Below, in pieces: positions 44,801 to 53,925 of a stretch of DNA of 64,000 nucleotides (position 1 is its first letter; every line of letters begins with the position of its first letter). The DNA is from Chelatococcus sp. YT9 (GTDB lineage: Bacteria; Pseudomonadota; Alphaproteobacteria; Rhizobiales; Beijerinckiaceae). The notes beneath the pieces were generated by a model that was given only the letters and a program-made list of their open reading frames with translations, was not told where the DNA came from and ran no database searches. The stretch is taken from positions 790,637 to 854,636 of the forward strand of contig NZ_JAHBRW010000002.1 in the NCBI RefSeq assembly GCF_018398315.1. The letters run 5' to 3'. Position numbers and translations under genes: made by a program.

Positions 44801-45997
44801 CTAGCAAGCCGCCTTTTTGCCATCCGCCCCGTAAAGTTCTTCGAGAATTTCGCGGGTGTGCTGACCGAGACCGGGCGGGTCGCGCTGGATGCGAGGGGCT
44901 GCGACATCCCTCCAGGGCATGCCCGGAATGACAACCCGGGTGCCCGAACCGGGCGGGTATTCGATCTCCATGAGCGAGCCCCGTTCTTTAATATGCGGGT
45001 GCGACACGACCTCCGGCAAGGTGAGGATGGGCTCTGACGGAATGCCGCGCTTGTCAAGTTCCGCAAGCCAGTATTCAGCTGGCTTCATCCTGAAGACGCG
45101 ATAGATCTCTTCAAGCATCTTCACCCGATTGATATTGCGGTCGACCTGCGCCTTGAACTCCGGGACTTCGTCGAGATGCGCGAATTCCGGAATGGAGATG
45201 AAGGCCTTCCAGGCCTTCTCGTTGGTCACGGCCATCACAAATTCGCGGTCGGAGGCCGGAAAACTCTCGTAAGGCGCCATCAGCGGATGGGCATTGCCGA
45301 CGCGCGCATAGGGCTTGCCAGTCGCCGTATAGGTGACGATCTGCTGGTTGAGCACCATCATCAATGCATCCAGCATCGCGATGTCGATATAGCGTCCGCG
45401 CCCGGTCTCGCGGCGCTCCATCAGCGACGCCATGATCGAGACCACCGCCGAGAACCCTCCGACGATGTCGGCGATCGGACCGCCCGCCTTCATGGCGCGC
45501 CCGTCCGGCTCGCCGGTCTGCGACATCAGTCCGCTGACGGCTTGCACCATCAGGTCGATGCCCGGGCGGTGCGACATGGGACCCGTCTGCCCGTAGGCGC
45601 TGATCGAGCAATAGATCAGATCGGGTTTGATCTTCGCGACAGTCTCGTAATCGAGCTTGAAACGCTTCATCGTGCCAGGGCGGAAGTTCTCGACAAGCAC
45701 ATCGGCGTTGCGAATGAGGTCGAGACAGATGTTTCGGCCCTCTTCGGTATGCAGGTCCACCTCCGCCGACCGCTTGTTGCGGTTCGATGACATATAAGTG
45801 GCGAAGGGAGGCCCCCAATAGCGCGATTCATCCCCCGTGCCGGGCATTTCGAGCTTGATGACGTCAGCCCCCAGATCGCCCATGAGCATGGTGGTGAAGG
45901 GACCGGCGAGCGCACGCGAGACATCGACCACGCGGATGCCGTTGAGCGCACCCTTCTTCAGCGCGCCTGAATTGTCGATCGTATTGGAAGAGACCAT
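44801..45997 (-). CDS. CaiB/BaiF family III CoA-transferase (first copy)
   Basis: 398 residues from the ATG at 45997. Family motifs: GIRVVDVSRALAGPFTTMLM with the following GDLGADVIKLE, then RNKRSAEVDLHTEEG and the catalytic-aspartate region RPGIDLMVQAVSGLM. It moves CoA between an acyl-CoA donor and a carboxylic acid, activating the imported acid for degradation. It lies 46 bases after the FAH-family gene and ends in a palindromic element. Confidence 0.93.
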   Translation of the reverse strand: MVSSNTIDNSGALKKGALNGIRVVDVSRALAGPFTTMLMGDLGADVIKLEMPGTGDESRYWGPPFATYMSSNRNKRSAEVDLHTEEGRNICLDLIRNADVLVENFRPGTMKRFKLDYETVAKIKPDLIYCSISAYGQTGPMSHRPGIDLMVQAVSGLMSQTGEPDGRAMKAGGPIADIVGGFSAVVSIMASLMERRETGRGRYIDIAMLDALMMVLNQQIVTYTATGKPYARVGNAHPLMAPYESFPASDREFVMAVTNEKAWKAFISIPEFAHLDEVPEFKAQVDRNINRVKMLEEIYRVFRMKPAEYWLAELDKRGIPSEPILTLPEVVSHPHIKERGSLMEIEYPPGSGTRVVIPGMPWRDVAAPRIQRDPPGLGQHTREILEELYGADGKKAAC

Positions 45998-46043
45998 ACT
46001 CACGTTCCTATGCTGTGGCAGGCAGCCGCGCGGGGCTCCCGCC

Positions 46044-46934
46044 CTAGACGGCCCGAACCCTGTTTGTGATATGTCCAATCCCGTCGATTCCGGCCTCGAT
46101 GACGTCGCCGTCCTTCAGCCAGATCTGCGGGTCGAGGCCGAGGCCGACACCGGACGGTGTGCCCGTGGTGATGATGTCGCCGGCCTCGACGGTCATGCCG
46201 GCCGAGAGGCTCTCGAGGATGCGTGCGCAGTCGAAGATCATGTCCGATGTCACCGAGTCCTGGCGCGGCTCGCCGTTGACGGTCAGCCAGAGCCGATGGC
46301 CGGCCCGCAGGTCGAACTCGTCCGTGGTGACGATCCACGGTCCGATCGGACAGGACGTATCAAGCCCCTTGCCCTTGAACCATTGGCCGTGGCTTCGCTG
46401 CAGGTCACGCGCCGTCACGTCATTGAGGACGGTGACGCCGAAGATATGATCGAGTGCGTCCTCGGCGCGGATGTTGCGGGCCGTGCGCCCGACGACGAAG
46501 GCGAGTTCGACCTCGTAGTCGAGCTTGTTCGTTATACCAGGCAGCTCGATGTCGGCTTCCGTGCCGATGACAGCCGTTGGCGGCTTGGTGAAAAACTCGG
46601 GAACCTTGGGGTAGTCGACCGGCACGCCCCGGGCGCGCGCACCTTCCTCCACATGAAGCTTGTAGTTGCGTCCGACACAGACCACGTTCTTCGAGGGGCG
46701 GGGAATGGGCGCCAGCAGGCGGACGCTGTCGAGCGGCCGCCAGGCACGCGCCTCGGCGCCATCGATCTGTTGCTGCAGAAGCGCGAGGGACGGCCGTCCG
46801 CCAGCGATGACGTCCAGCAGGGAGTGCGGAGGCGTGCTGTCCGCGCGCCACCCCGCCGTGATATCGAGCACGCGCTCGCCGAGGACGGCGGCCGGTCGCG
46901 GGCCGGCCTCGGTTGCAATGGTTGCCAATCTCAT
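46044..46934 (-). CDS. Fumarylacetoacetate hydrolase (FAH)-family enzyme
   Basis: 296 residues from the ATG at 46934. The C-terminal FAH domain has VVCVGRNYKLHVEE, the metal ligands around DIELPGITNKLDYEVELAFV, and ITTGTPSGVGLGLDPQIWL. Relatives hydrolyse or decarboxylate 2-oxo acids such as acylpyruvates and oxaloacetate. In the operon it would act on a beta-keto or 2-oxo intermediate. Substrate not determinable. Confidence 0.9.
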   Translation of the reverse strand: MRLATIATEAGPRPAAVLGERVLDITAGWRADSTPPHSLLDVIAGGRPSLALLQQQIDGAEARAWRPLDSVRLLAPIPRPSKNVVCVGRNYKLHVEEGARARGVPVDYPKVPEFFTKPPTAVIGTEADIELPGITNKLDYEVELAFVVGRTARNIRAEDALDHIFGVTVLNDVTARDLQRSHGQWFKGKGLDTSCPIGPWIVTTDEFDLRAGHRLWLTVNGEPRQDSVTSDMIFDCARILESLSAGMTVEAGDIITTGTPSGVGLGLDPQIWLKDGDVIEAGIDGIGHITNRVRAV

Positions 46935-46980
46935 CTGGTTTTGGATCCTTGCGGGACGCCGGTTGCCCGAAGCGGCCGAT

Positions 46981-47370
46981 TCACGCCGGCTCGAACATGG
47001 GGAGGGTGATGTCGTCCGACGCCTTCTCGTAACGGACGCGCACGGGCATGCCGATGTGCACGTTTTCCGGCGCACTGGTAATGATATTGCTCACCATCAT
47101 CGCGCCTTCGTCGAGTTCGATGAGAGCGACCACCAGCGGCCCCTCGATGTCGAAGCTCGAACGGGCCGCGACCGTGAATGTGTGGACCGTCCCCGCGCCG
47201 CTGACGCTCGTCCAGGTCAGGGCGCGCGAAGCGCATTCGGGGCAGACGTAGACGGGATAATAGGCGTAGGTGCCGCAATCGTCGCAACGCTGGAGCCGCA
47301 TGCGCTCAGCTTTGCAGGAATCCCAGAAGGGCTGCGAGATCTTGGAGGGAACAGGCAGTGATCGAGACAT
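46981..47370 (-). CDS. DUF35 zinc-ribbon/OB-fold protein, thiolase partner
   Basis: 129 residues from the ATG at 47370. A zinc ribbon with four cysteines (QRCDDCG and VCPECASR) precedes an OB-fold (AGTVHTFTVAA). Such proteins act as small subunits of SCP2-type thiolases, possibly as acyl-CoA-binding partners. The thiolase-like gene is 10 bases upstream. Conserved pairing supports a joint complex. Confidence 0.9.
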   Translation of the reverse strand: MSRSLPVPSKISQPFWDSCKAERMRLQRCDDCGTYAYYPVYVCPECASRALTWTSVSGAGTVHTFTVAARSSFDIEGPLVVALIELDEGAMMVSNIITSAPENVHIGMPVRVRYEKASDDITLPMFEPA

Positions 47371-47380
47371 GGCAAACCCC

Positions 47381-48583
47381 TCAGTCGCGGCCGAGAATGG
47401 CAATGGAATGGTTGGAAGCGACCGCGCTGACATTGGTGGCCAACGCGAGCTGCGCATTCGGTACCTGGCGCTCGCCACCTTCTCCGCGCATCTGACGCGC
47501 CGCCTCGATGATGTGATTAATGCCACCGCTCGAGCCGAAGGAAAGCAGTCCGCCGTGCGTGTTCACCGGCAGTTCCCCGCCGAGTTCGAGCCGCCCGCCG
47601 GCCGCGAAGGCGCCGCCCTCGCCCTTGGCGCAATAGCCGAGGTCCTCAAGCTGCAACAGGACCGTAATCGTGAAGGAATCGTAGAGCTCGGCGACGTCGA
47701 TGTCGCTCGGCTTGACGCCGGCGCGGCCGAAAGCCTGTTCGGCAGCCACCGATTGAACGGTCCGCGTCAGACCGAAGCGCGCCTTGTCCTCGGCGCGCGC
47801 GCCGGTTGCCCGCGCGAGATGGGCGAGGTGATAGTAGGATTGCGCCTGGCCGGTGCCAAGGATGCGCACCGGCTTCGTCTTGAGGTCGCGAGCCCTTTCG
47901 AGGGAAGTGATAAGGATCGCACCCGCGCCGTCGCAGATTGGGCTGCAATCGAGAAGACGCAGCGGCGTGCTGACCATGGGCGATTCCAGCACATCCGCGA
48001 TCGTGATCGGCTCGCGCTTGAACGCCTTGGGGTTCATGGATGCGTGTTTGCGGCAGGCGACCGCGATGGCGGCAAGCTGCTCTGGTGTCGTTCCGAATTC
48101 GTGCATATGGCGCTGCGCCACCATGGCGTAGACACCCGGTACGGTGATGCCAAAGGGGACTTCGAACTCCAGGGGATGCGCGCCATAATCGATATAGGCC
48201 TTGAGTCCTGTACCCTTTGGGACACCGGTGAGAATATTGTCGCCGCGCAGCAGCAGAACAGCCTTGCACTGGCCAGTCTCGACGGCCCATTTCGCGATCT
48301 GCACGCCGTTGAGATAGGATTGCCCTCCGGTCCGCAAGGTATCGCAGAACGTCTTGCAGTGAAGTCCTAGATGTTCGCCGATGATCATGTGATGACGAAT
48401 ATTGTCGTTCAGGAATGTTCCTGATGTCATCAATCCATCGATATCGTGCTTGTCGATGCCGGAATCCTCGATTGCAAGCATCGCTGCTTCGACATGCAGC
48501 TCGGTCGGATTGGAGCCGGTAAGACGTCCGACAGGCGGCTCGCCGAGGCCGGCAATCACGGCTTCTGCGCCGGGGTGGGGCAT
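47381..48583 (-). CDS. SCP2-type thiolase-like protein
   Basis: 400 residues. Thiolase fold, with ICDGAGAILITS and the late AELYDSFTITVLLQLEDLGY and GGLLSFGSSGGINHI blocks. At the position of the nucleophilic cysteine the sequence is DTLRTGGQSYLNG, with no cysteine. The closing HGGLLSFG keeps the His-containing motif of thiolase-like proteins. It pairs with a DUF35 partner and probably performs aldol or retro-aldol-type C-C chemistry on a CoA ester, as SCP2-thiolase-like aldolases do. Inference. Confidence 0.85.
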   Translation of the reverse strand: MPHPGAEAVIAGLGEPPVGRLTGSNPTELHVEAAMLAIEDSGIDKHDIDGLMTSGTFLNDNIRHHMIIGEHLGLHCKTFCDTLRTGGQSYLNGVQIAKWAVETGQCKAVLLLRGDNILTGVPKGTGLKAYIDYGAHPLEFEVPFGITVPGVYAMVAQRHMHEFGTTPEQLAAIAVACRKHASMNPKAFKREPITIADVLESPMVSTPLRLLDCSPICDGAGAILITSLERARDLKTKPVRILGTGQAQSYYHLAHLARATGARAEDKARFGLTRTVQSVAAEQAFGRAGVKPSDIDVAELYDSFTITVLLQLEDLGYCAKGEGGAFAAGGRLELGGELPVNTHGGLLSFGSSGGINHIIEAARQMRGEGGERQVPNAQLALATNVSAVASNHSIAILGRD

Positions 48584-48711
48584 TGAAACGCTCCGGAAAG
48601 TGAGAGTGGCTGTATCCGCCGGCGAAAGGCCAAGGCAGACGGAGAGGCACTTGCGGGAACCTGCGCGGCATCGGCGGAGGCGGGGAATGGCGCGCGGTGG
48701 TTGGCGTCGAA

Positions 48712-49680
48712 CTACTTCTTCGGGATGCCGGCTGCCGCGATGAGTTCGCCGTAGCGGGTCCGCTCCACATCAGTGAATTTCTGGAATTCGGCCGGCGATG
48801 CGGTCGCATAGACCTCGGTGCCGGTTTTTTCGAGCGCCTCGATCACGGCCGGCTCGGTGAGCGCCTTGTTGACGGCGGCCGCCATCTTTTCGATCGCTTC
48901 CGAGGGCGTTCCGGTCGGCGTGTACAGGCCGTACCAGGAGTTGATCACCACGTCGTAACCAAGTTCACGCAGGGTGGGCAGGTCGGACTTGAACTTGGTA
49001 CGCGTCTCGCCGGCATTGCCGAGCAGGATCAGTTCGCCCGACTGCAGGCCGGGCTGGAACTGGGCGAGCGAGTAGAACATGGCGTCTGTTTCGCCCCGCA
49101 TAAGGTCGAGGACCGATTGCGAACCGCCCTGATAAGGAATGTGGCGCAGCGGAATCCCCGTGCGAAGTTTGAGCAGTTCCGCGGAAAGATGAGCCGAGGT
49201 GCCGATGCCGGCCGACGCGTAGCTCATGTTCCCGGACTTCCTCGCCTTGGCGACGAATTCATCGATTGTTTTGACGCCGCTCACTTTCGGCACCGCCATC
49301 ACGAGGCTCTGGCCGGCGACCCGCGCGACAGCCGTGAAGTCCTTGGACGGATCGTACGGCAACTTGTTGAAAATATTCGGGTTTGAAGCTTGTGTCGCGA
49401 CCGTGCCGAACAGAAAGGTATAGCCATCGGGCTTCGCCTTGGCGGCGCGGGCCGTGCCGGGTATGGACGCCGCCCCGCCCTCGTTTTCGATGATGATCGG
49501 CTGGCCCAGCAATTTCTCGGCCGCGGGCATGACGATCCTGGCCACGCCGTCGGCCGCCGAGCCGGCGGGCAGCGGCACGATCACATGGATGGCTCTGCTG
49601 GGATAAGCCTCCTGCGCCTGGGCGGCAGATCCCAGGGCGACGGCCAGCAATAGCGACAACCCACCCTGTCTCATAAACAT
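48712..49680 (-). CDS. TctC/Bug-family periplasmic binding protein
   Basis: 322 residues with a signal peptide (MFMRQGGLSLLLAVALGSAA, cleavage near AQAQEA). The Bug hallmark is YPSRAIHVIVPLPAGSAADG followed by VARIVMP. The ligand pocket region reads YASAGIGTSAHLSAELL. First gene of the leftward operon with tctB and tctA further down, so it is the binding component of that transporter. The ligand is presumably a carboxylate. Confidence 0.93.
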   Translation of the reverse strand: MFMRQGGLSLLLAVALGSAAQAQEAYPSRAIHVIVPLPAGSAADGVARIVMPAAEKLLGQPIIIENEGGAASIPGTARAAKAKPDGYTFLFGTVATQASNPNIFNKLPYDPSKDFTAVARVAGQSLVMAVPKVSGVKTIDEFVAKARKSGNMSYASAGIGTSAHLSAELLKLRTGIPLRHIPYQGGSQSVLDLMRGETDAMFYSLAQFQPGLQSGELILLGNAGETRTKFKSDLPTLRELGYDVVINSWYGLYTPTGTPSEAIEKMAAAVNKALTEPAVIEALEKTGTEVYATASPAEFQKFTDVERTRYGELIAAAGIPKK

Positions 49681-49834
49681 TCTGCGCTCCTCCGGTGTTT
49701 CCGTATAGCGAAAATCTTTCCGTTATTCGAAGACTGCTCCGGTTAGGAGAGGGTGTCAAGCATCCGGCCTGATTTTTTGGGCGGTGGCGCAGCCTGGATT
49801 GACAGGCCACTCCGACACCAGCTACGAGATGTTT

Positions 49835-49855
49835 CGGATATAGGAGAATTATCCG
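49835..49855. promoter_or_regulatory. Inverted repeat in the divergent promoter, candidate IclR site
   Basis: CGGATA (49835-49840) and TATCCG (49850-49855) are a perfect six-base dyad separated by nine bases, 24 bases before the second CoA-transferase start. A similar TTTCCGTATA occurs near 49702. The IclR regulator encoded downstream is the likely binder. Confidence 0.5.
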
Positions 49856-49878
49856 CATACCGGAGATAGAGATTGCCC

Positions 49879-51348
49879 ATGCAAACAATGCCGAGCGACG
49901 TGCTGGCGCGATTGCTGGAGCGCCTTGACCTTCCCGTGGGTAATGCCGATAGAGACGTGGCGATCCATGGTACTGATCCCGTAGTGCCGAGCCGCTTTCG
50001 ACCCGGGCTGGCCAGCGCTGTGGCGCTCGCCGCGCACGCCATCGGCATTCGCGAGATCTGGACAGAACGCGGCGGGGATCACCAGGGGATCAGCATCGAT
50101 CTACGGCGTGCGGCCGTGCCCGGGCTCAGAACGCTCTCTTACGTCAAGCGCGATGGCCATAAGCTGCAACTGATGCGCCCGGCCTCGGAGGACAAGGTGT
50201 TCTTTGAGACGGCCGATGGGCGCCTCATGTATGTGCTGCGGCATGCCTTCTACCACGAGCATTTCAGCCGCCTGCTCGCCTTTCTCGATTGTTCCCCCGC
50301 AACGGCTTCTCTGGAGAAGGCGATCGGCCGCTGGAAAGCCGAGGAACTCGAGGATGCGATGGCCGACGCCAAGGTGATCGGTGCGATGGTCCGCACGCGC
50401 GACGAATGGCTCGCAAGCCCTCAAGGGCGGCACCTCGCGCCCCGCATTCCCGTCGAGATCGAACGCATCGGCGAAGGACCGCTCGTCCCTCTACTGGCCG
50501 CAGAGCGGCCGCTTTCCGGAATTCGGGTGGTGGACATGGGCCACGTGCTTGCGGGGCCGGTCACATCGCGTCAGCTCGCCGAGCAGGGCGCGGAGGTGCT
50601 GCACGTGTCGGCCCCCTTTCAGCCTGATCCCCCGCATATTCAGATCGACACCGGCTTCGGCAAGCGGTCGGCTTTCGTCGATCTCAACAGCGCGGGCGAT
50701 GTCGACAGTCTCCGCGATCTCATTGCCGGCGCGGATGTGTTCGCGCATTCATGGCGGCCGGGCTCGCTCGACGCGCGGGGCCTGTCGCCGCAGGCGCTTG
50801 CGGAACTGCAGCCAGGGCTCATCTACGTCTCTGTCAGCTGCTACGGCTACGACGGGCCGTGGGCGACACGGGCTGGCTACGACCCCCTCGGCCAGGTGGT
50901 CAGCGGGCTCGTCGCAGGCGAGGGCTCGATCACAGCACCACTCATGGCGCCGACCTTCACGCTCAACGACTATCTCGCCGGCTATCTGGCCGCTGCGGGC
51001 GTGACGAGTGCACTGTTGAAGCGGGCGCGCCTTGGTGGCAGCTACCACGTCAAGGTCTCGCTCACCGCCTGCTCGATGTGGCTGCAGGACCTCGGCCGCC
51101 TGCCCGCCGTGCAGTGGCCAGATGGCCCCCAAGGCGTCACCGAGCTGCCAGTACCCCGCCCGGATGAGCTCACGGTGACCCCAACGCCCTTTGGGCTCGT
51201 GGAACACCCTCTGCCGATCGTAAGCTATTCCGGCACCCCAAGCCGTTGGGACTTGCCGCCCGAGCCGGCCGGAGCCTCGCCTTTGCGCTGGAGAACGGCG
51301 CTCGACAATGACATTCTTGATGTTGCGACGCCTCCACTTGTCTCTTGA
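49879..51348 (+). CDS. CaiB/BaiF family III CoA-transferase (second, long copy)
   Basis: 489 residues from the ATG at 49879; a TTG six bases earlier and an ATG at 49888 are alternatives. The C-terminal half has the family motifs (LSGIRVVDMGHVLAGPVTSR, GFGKRSAFVDLNSAGD and RAGYDPLGQVVSGLVAGEGS). The first 200 residues are a partial duplicated domain lacking the first motif. Divergent from tctC. Carries a role like the first copy, on a related or the same acid. Followed by the IclR gene, whose start lies 67 bases beyond its stop. Confidence 0.9.
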   Translation: MQTMPSDVLARLLERLDLPVGNADRDVAIHGTDPVVPSRFRPGLASAVALAAHAIGIREIWTERGGDHQGISIDLRRAAVPGLRTLSYVKRDGHKLQLMRPASEDKVFFETADGRLMYVLRHAFYHEHFSRLLAFLDCSPATASLEKAIGRWKAEELEDAMADAKVIGAMVRTRDEWLASPQGRHLAPRIPVEIERIGEGPLVPLLAAERPLSGIRVVDMGHVLAGPVTSRQLAEQGAEVLHVSAPFQPDPPHIQIDTGFGKRSAFVDLNSAGDVDSLRDLIAGADVFAHSWRPGSLDARGLSPQALAELQPGLIYVSVSCYGYDGPWATRAGYDPLGQVVSGLVAGEGSITAPLMAPTFTLNDYLAGYLAAAGVTSALLKRARLGGSYHVKVSLTACSMWLQDLGRLPAVQWPDGPQGVTELPVPRPDELTVTPTPFGLVEHPLPIVSYSGTPSRWDLPPEPAGASPLRWRTALDNDILDVATPPLVS

Positions 51349-51415
51349 CGGGCGTTCCAGGCTTTCGGATGAAAATCGCTGTCGCGACAGAACGAGGTTG
51401 GGTGTGTCGAAGAAT

Positions 51416-52192
51416 ATGTCCGAAGGCGAAGATCCCGATTTCATCAAGTCGTTGGCGAAGGGCCTTGCCGTCATAGAGGCGTTCGGGCCCGATTCGCCGT
51501 CCATGACCTTGAGCGCTGTGGCCCAGAAGGTGGGGCTCAGTCCCGGATCGACGCGGCGCGTGCTGATGACGCTGTCGAAGCTCGGTTACATGACCTACGA
51601 TGAGAAAGACCGGCGCTTCCACCTCTCGGCACGCACGCTCCAGCTTGGCTATTCCTATCTTGCCTCGCTGCCAGCCTTCAGTCTGATACAGCCGCGTCTT
51701 GCCGAACTTTCAGACAGGCTCAACGAAAGCTGCTCGGTGATGACGCGCGACGGGCGCGAGGTCGTCTGCATTGCACGGGCGACGGCAAAGCGTCTGCAGC
51801 GCGACTACATGTCCGTCGGAACGCGCTTTCCCGCGCATGCGTCTTCCTCCGGGAAGCTGCTCCTCGGCGATCTCCCGCCGGATGATTTCGAGGCGCTGTA
51901 TGATGGGACGAAGCCGCTTGCGGCGGTCACCCCGTTCACGGTCGCCGATCTGCCTCGCCTCAAGAAACAGATGGAGGAGGCGCGCCGGCAGGGTTGGATC
52001 TACACCTGCCAGGAGACCGCGCTCGGCATGGCTTCGCTCGCGGTTCCGATCCGTGTCGGAGGGCGCGTGCGTTACGGGCTCTCGACCAGCGCCACCTTGA
52101 CCTACGACGGTCCGACGATCGTCGACCGCTATCTGCCCGATCTCCTGAAAGCGGCGGAGGCAATGGAGCGCTTCCTGGAGACACGGAGCTAG
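51416..52192 (+). CDS. IclR-family transcriptional regulator
   Basis: 258 residues from the ATG at 51416; a GTG 13 bases earlier could also serve. The N-terminal winged helix (IKSLAKGLAVIEAFG, then VAQKVGLSPGSTRRVLMTLS) precedes the IclR effector domain (ADLPRLKKQMEEARRQGWIY, GMASLAVPIRVGGRVRYGLS). It resembles PcaR/PobR-type regulators of aromatic acid degradation. It probably controls both arms of the organic-acid module at 40.7-51.3 kb. Confidence 0.9.
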   Translation: MSEGEDPDFIKSLAKGLAVIEAFGPDSPSMTLSAVAQKVGLSPGSTRRVLMTLSKLGYMTYDEKDRRFHLSARTLQLGYSYLASLPAFSLIQPRLAELSDRLNESCSVMTRDGREVVCIARATAKRLQRDYMSVGTRFPAHASSSGKLLLGDLPPDDFEALYDGTKPLAAVTPFTVADLPRLKKQMEEARRQGWIYTCQETALGMASLAVPIRVGGRVRYGLSTSATLTYDGPTIVDRYLPDLLKAAEAMERFLETRS

Positions 52193-52224
52193 AGCACGTC
52201 GATCTCTTGCTGCCTTGCTCCAGG

Positions 52225-52372
52225 TCACTCATAAAGCGCATCCCAGATCCGTGCTGCGACGAGTTTGACGGCAGCGAGGAAGTTTGCGGTGAGCTTTTCG
52301 TATCGTGTTGAAACGACGCGGTAGGGCTTGAGCTTTGAGAAGAAGCGCTCGACGAGGTTGCGCTGGCGATAG
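52225..52372 (-). mobile_element. IS5-family transposase, C-terminal fragment
   Basis: The minus strand ends with YRQRNLVERFFSKLKPYRVV, then STRYEKLTANFLAAVKLVAA and RIWDALYE followed by stop. The RNLVERFFxKLK pattern is the C-terminal catalytic motif of IS5/IS427-group transposases. About 49 residues remain and no terminal repeats were identified. Confidence 0.85.
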
Positions 52373-52389
52373 AGTCACGGGCTTGATGC

Positions 52390-52555
52390 CGTTCAGCACC
52401 CTCCGGTCGCAGGCACGCGGCACGCCGCGCGGCTCGCGTTCAGGCAGTTCCATGCCGATCGCTTCGGCCAGCGCGAGATTGGCGAACTCGTTCTCCGGCA
52501 CGCCTGAAAAGGCCGTTAAGAGCGGTCGATTGACGGTGCCGCTCGGGGACAGGGA
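52390..52555 (-). pseudogene. HipA-like kinase fragment
   Basis: The minus strand reads NRPLLTAFSGVPENEFANLA followed by LAEAIGMELPEREPRGVPRA. The PENEFxxLxLAxAxGxxxPE pattern is a HipA hallmark near the ATP-binding region. Only about 40 residues are recognisable, and they run into the IS5 fragment. Confidence 0.45.
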
Positions 52556-52558
52556 CGG

Positions 52559-52971
52559 TCAGTCCATCGCCAAATTTCCTTCAGCAGCTGCATCCGACGG
52601 CATGATCATTACGGCCCGACAACCGGCTTTTTGGGCTGCGGTCGCCAAAGCATGACCGCGATTTCCGGCTGAGAAAGTGACGCTGCCGCGCGCTCGTTCT
52701 TCCTCGGTTAGCACTTGCACACGATTGAGCGCGCCGCGAACTTGAATGAACCAGTGCGTTGAAGGCACTCGGCCTTCACTAGAAGGCGCAAGCCGAGTTC
52801 CTGCCGCGGGCCCTCTATAGGGAGGTGAATACGGCTGAGCCCAACTGGCTGTTTGGATCCTCCGAGCACAAAGTCGGTGCACCGGCTGGCACCCGTGAAC
52901 GGCGCGAATATTTCAACAGGTGAAAACCGGCGCCATGGCCGGCAGACCCGGGTGAGAAATCTGCTACGCAC
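52559..52971 (-). pseudogene. Threonine/serine dehydratase, N-terminal fragment, frameshifted
   Basis: A first frame holds the PLP-lysine motif in AECLQRTGSFKFAARS. A shifted frame continues RGALNRVQVLTEEERARGSV, then TFSAGNRGHALATAAQKAGC and VMIMPSDAA. Together they equal the first 120 residues of a fold-type II dehydratase (IlvA/TdcB family). The C-terminal two thirds are gone at the HipA/IS junction. Confidence 0.75.
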
Positions 52972-53109
52972 GTGACCTCAAGTGTAGCGAGCGACAGTTG
53001 CCAACTCCTAGGGTTCCCCATGATGACTTGTTCGGTGTCCTCCCAGTATCGATAGATGCTCGCAGGATAAAGTTGGACGGCCGGACTTGAGTTGGCGAGG
53101 AGACGATGC

Positions 53110-53925
53110 ATGAGCCAAACACGCGCTGACTGGTTGGATGACTTCGCTGCGATTGTAAAAACTGGATCAATCATCGATTTGGCCAGGCCGCTAGCTTGGG
53201 ACACACCGAGCCATGTGATGCATACGCCCTTTATGGGGCGGCTCGCTAGCCAGCATGGTGACGCGGCCCGGCCAGGCGATGTTTCAGTGGCCAGTGACGT
53301 CTTCACAATGGGCACGCACGTCGGCACGCATATTGATGGCCTAGGCCATATTGGTCACTGTGGATTGATCCATGGCGGGGTCGATCCTCACACAATATCG
53401 ACCCGTCGAGACGGCTTTACCCAATTCGGCGCGGAAACCATCAGACCTTTCGTATGTCGCGGCGTCCTGCTTGATGTTGCTGGCTATCTAGGTGTGGAGC
53501 ACCTCCCTGCTGACCGGGAAATTACACTTTCTGATATTCAGGGCACCGCTCATAGCCAAGGCATCAGCATCAAGGCCGGTGACTGCGTTTGCATCCGAAC
53601 AGGCTGGACAAAAACCTGGCATGATATCCCCACCTATATCGGAGGCCGTGGTGGGGCACCCGGGCCTGGCCGAGAAAGTGCAGTGTGGCTGGGCGAGCAG
53701 AAGATATTCGCGACGGGAGCGGACACCCTGGCCTGGGACAAGATGCCCAGCAACGGCATGCCGGCCCATGTGGAGTTTTTGGTGAAGCGCGGCATCTATA
53801 TCATTGAGGTCCTTGATCTCGAGGAGCTTGCAGAACGAGCCATATACGAATTCATTTTCGCAGCTGCGCCGCTCAAGATCGTAGGCGCAACGGGCGCGCC
53901 TCTACGTCCGTTTGCCATAATCTGA
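53110..53925 (+). CDS. Cyclase-family (kynurenine formamidase-like) hydrolase
   Basis: 271 residues from the ATG at 53110, with GAGGAG seven bases upstream. The family metal motif HVGTHIDGLGH starts at residue 70. The active-site region around GDCVCIRTGW and the C-terminal HVEFLVKRGIYIIEVLDLEE fit the KynB-like PF04199 family, which hydrolyses formamides, lactams, or cyclic and ester bonds. It is followed 510 bases later by an orphan Bug binding protein. No kynurenine genes are near, so tryptophan breakdown is not supported. Confidence 0.88.
   Translation: MSQTRADWLDDFAAIVKTGSIIDLARPLAWDTPSHVMHTPFMGRLASQHGDAARPGDVSVASDVFTMGTHVGTHIDGLGHIGHCGLIHGGVDPHTISTRRDGFTQFGAETIRPFVCRGVLLDVAGYLGVEHLPADREITLSDIQGTAHSQGISIKAGDCVCIRTGWTKTWHDIPTYIGGRGGAPGPGRESAVWLGEQKIFATGADTLAWDKMPSNGMPAHVEFLVKRGIYIIEVLDLEELAERAIYEFIFAAAPLKIVGATGAPLRPFAII

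Noticed and set aside
53110-53925. Kynurenine pathway gene kynB
   Set aside because: No kynurenine enzymes are near, and the cyclase family has many other substrates.
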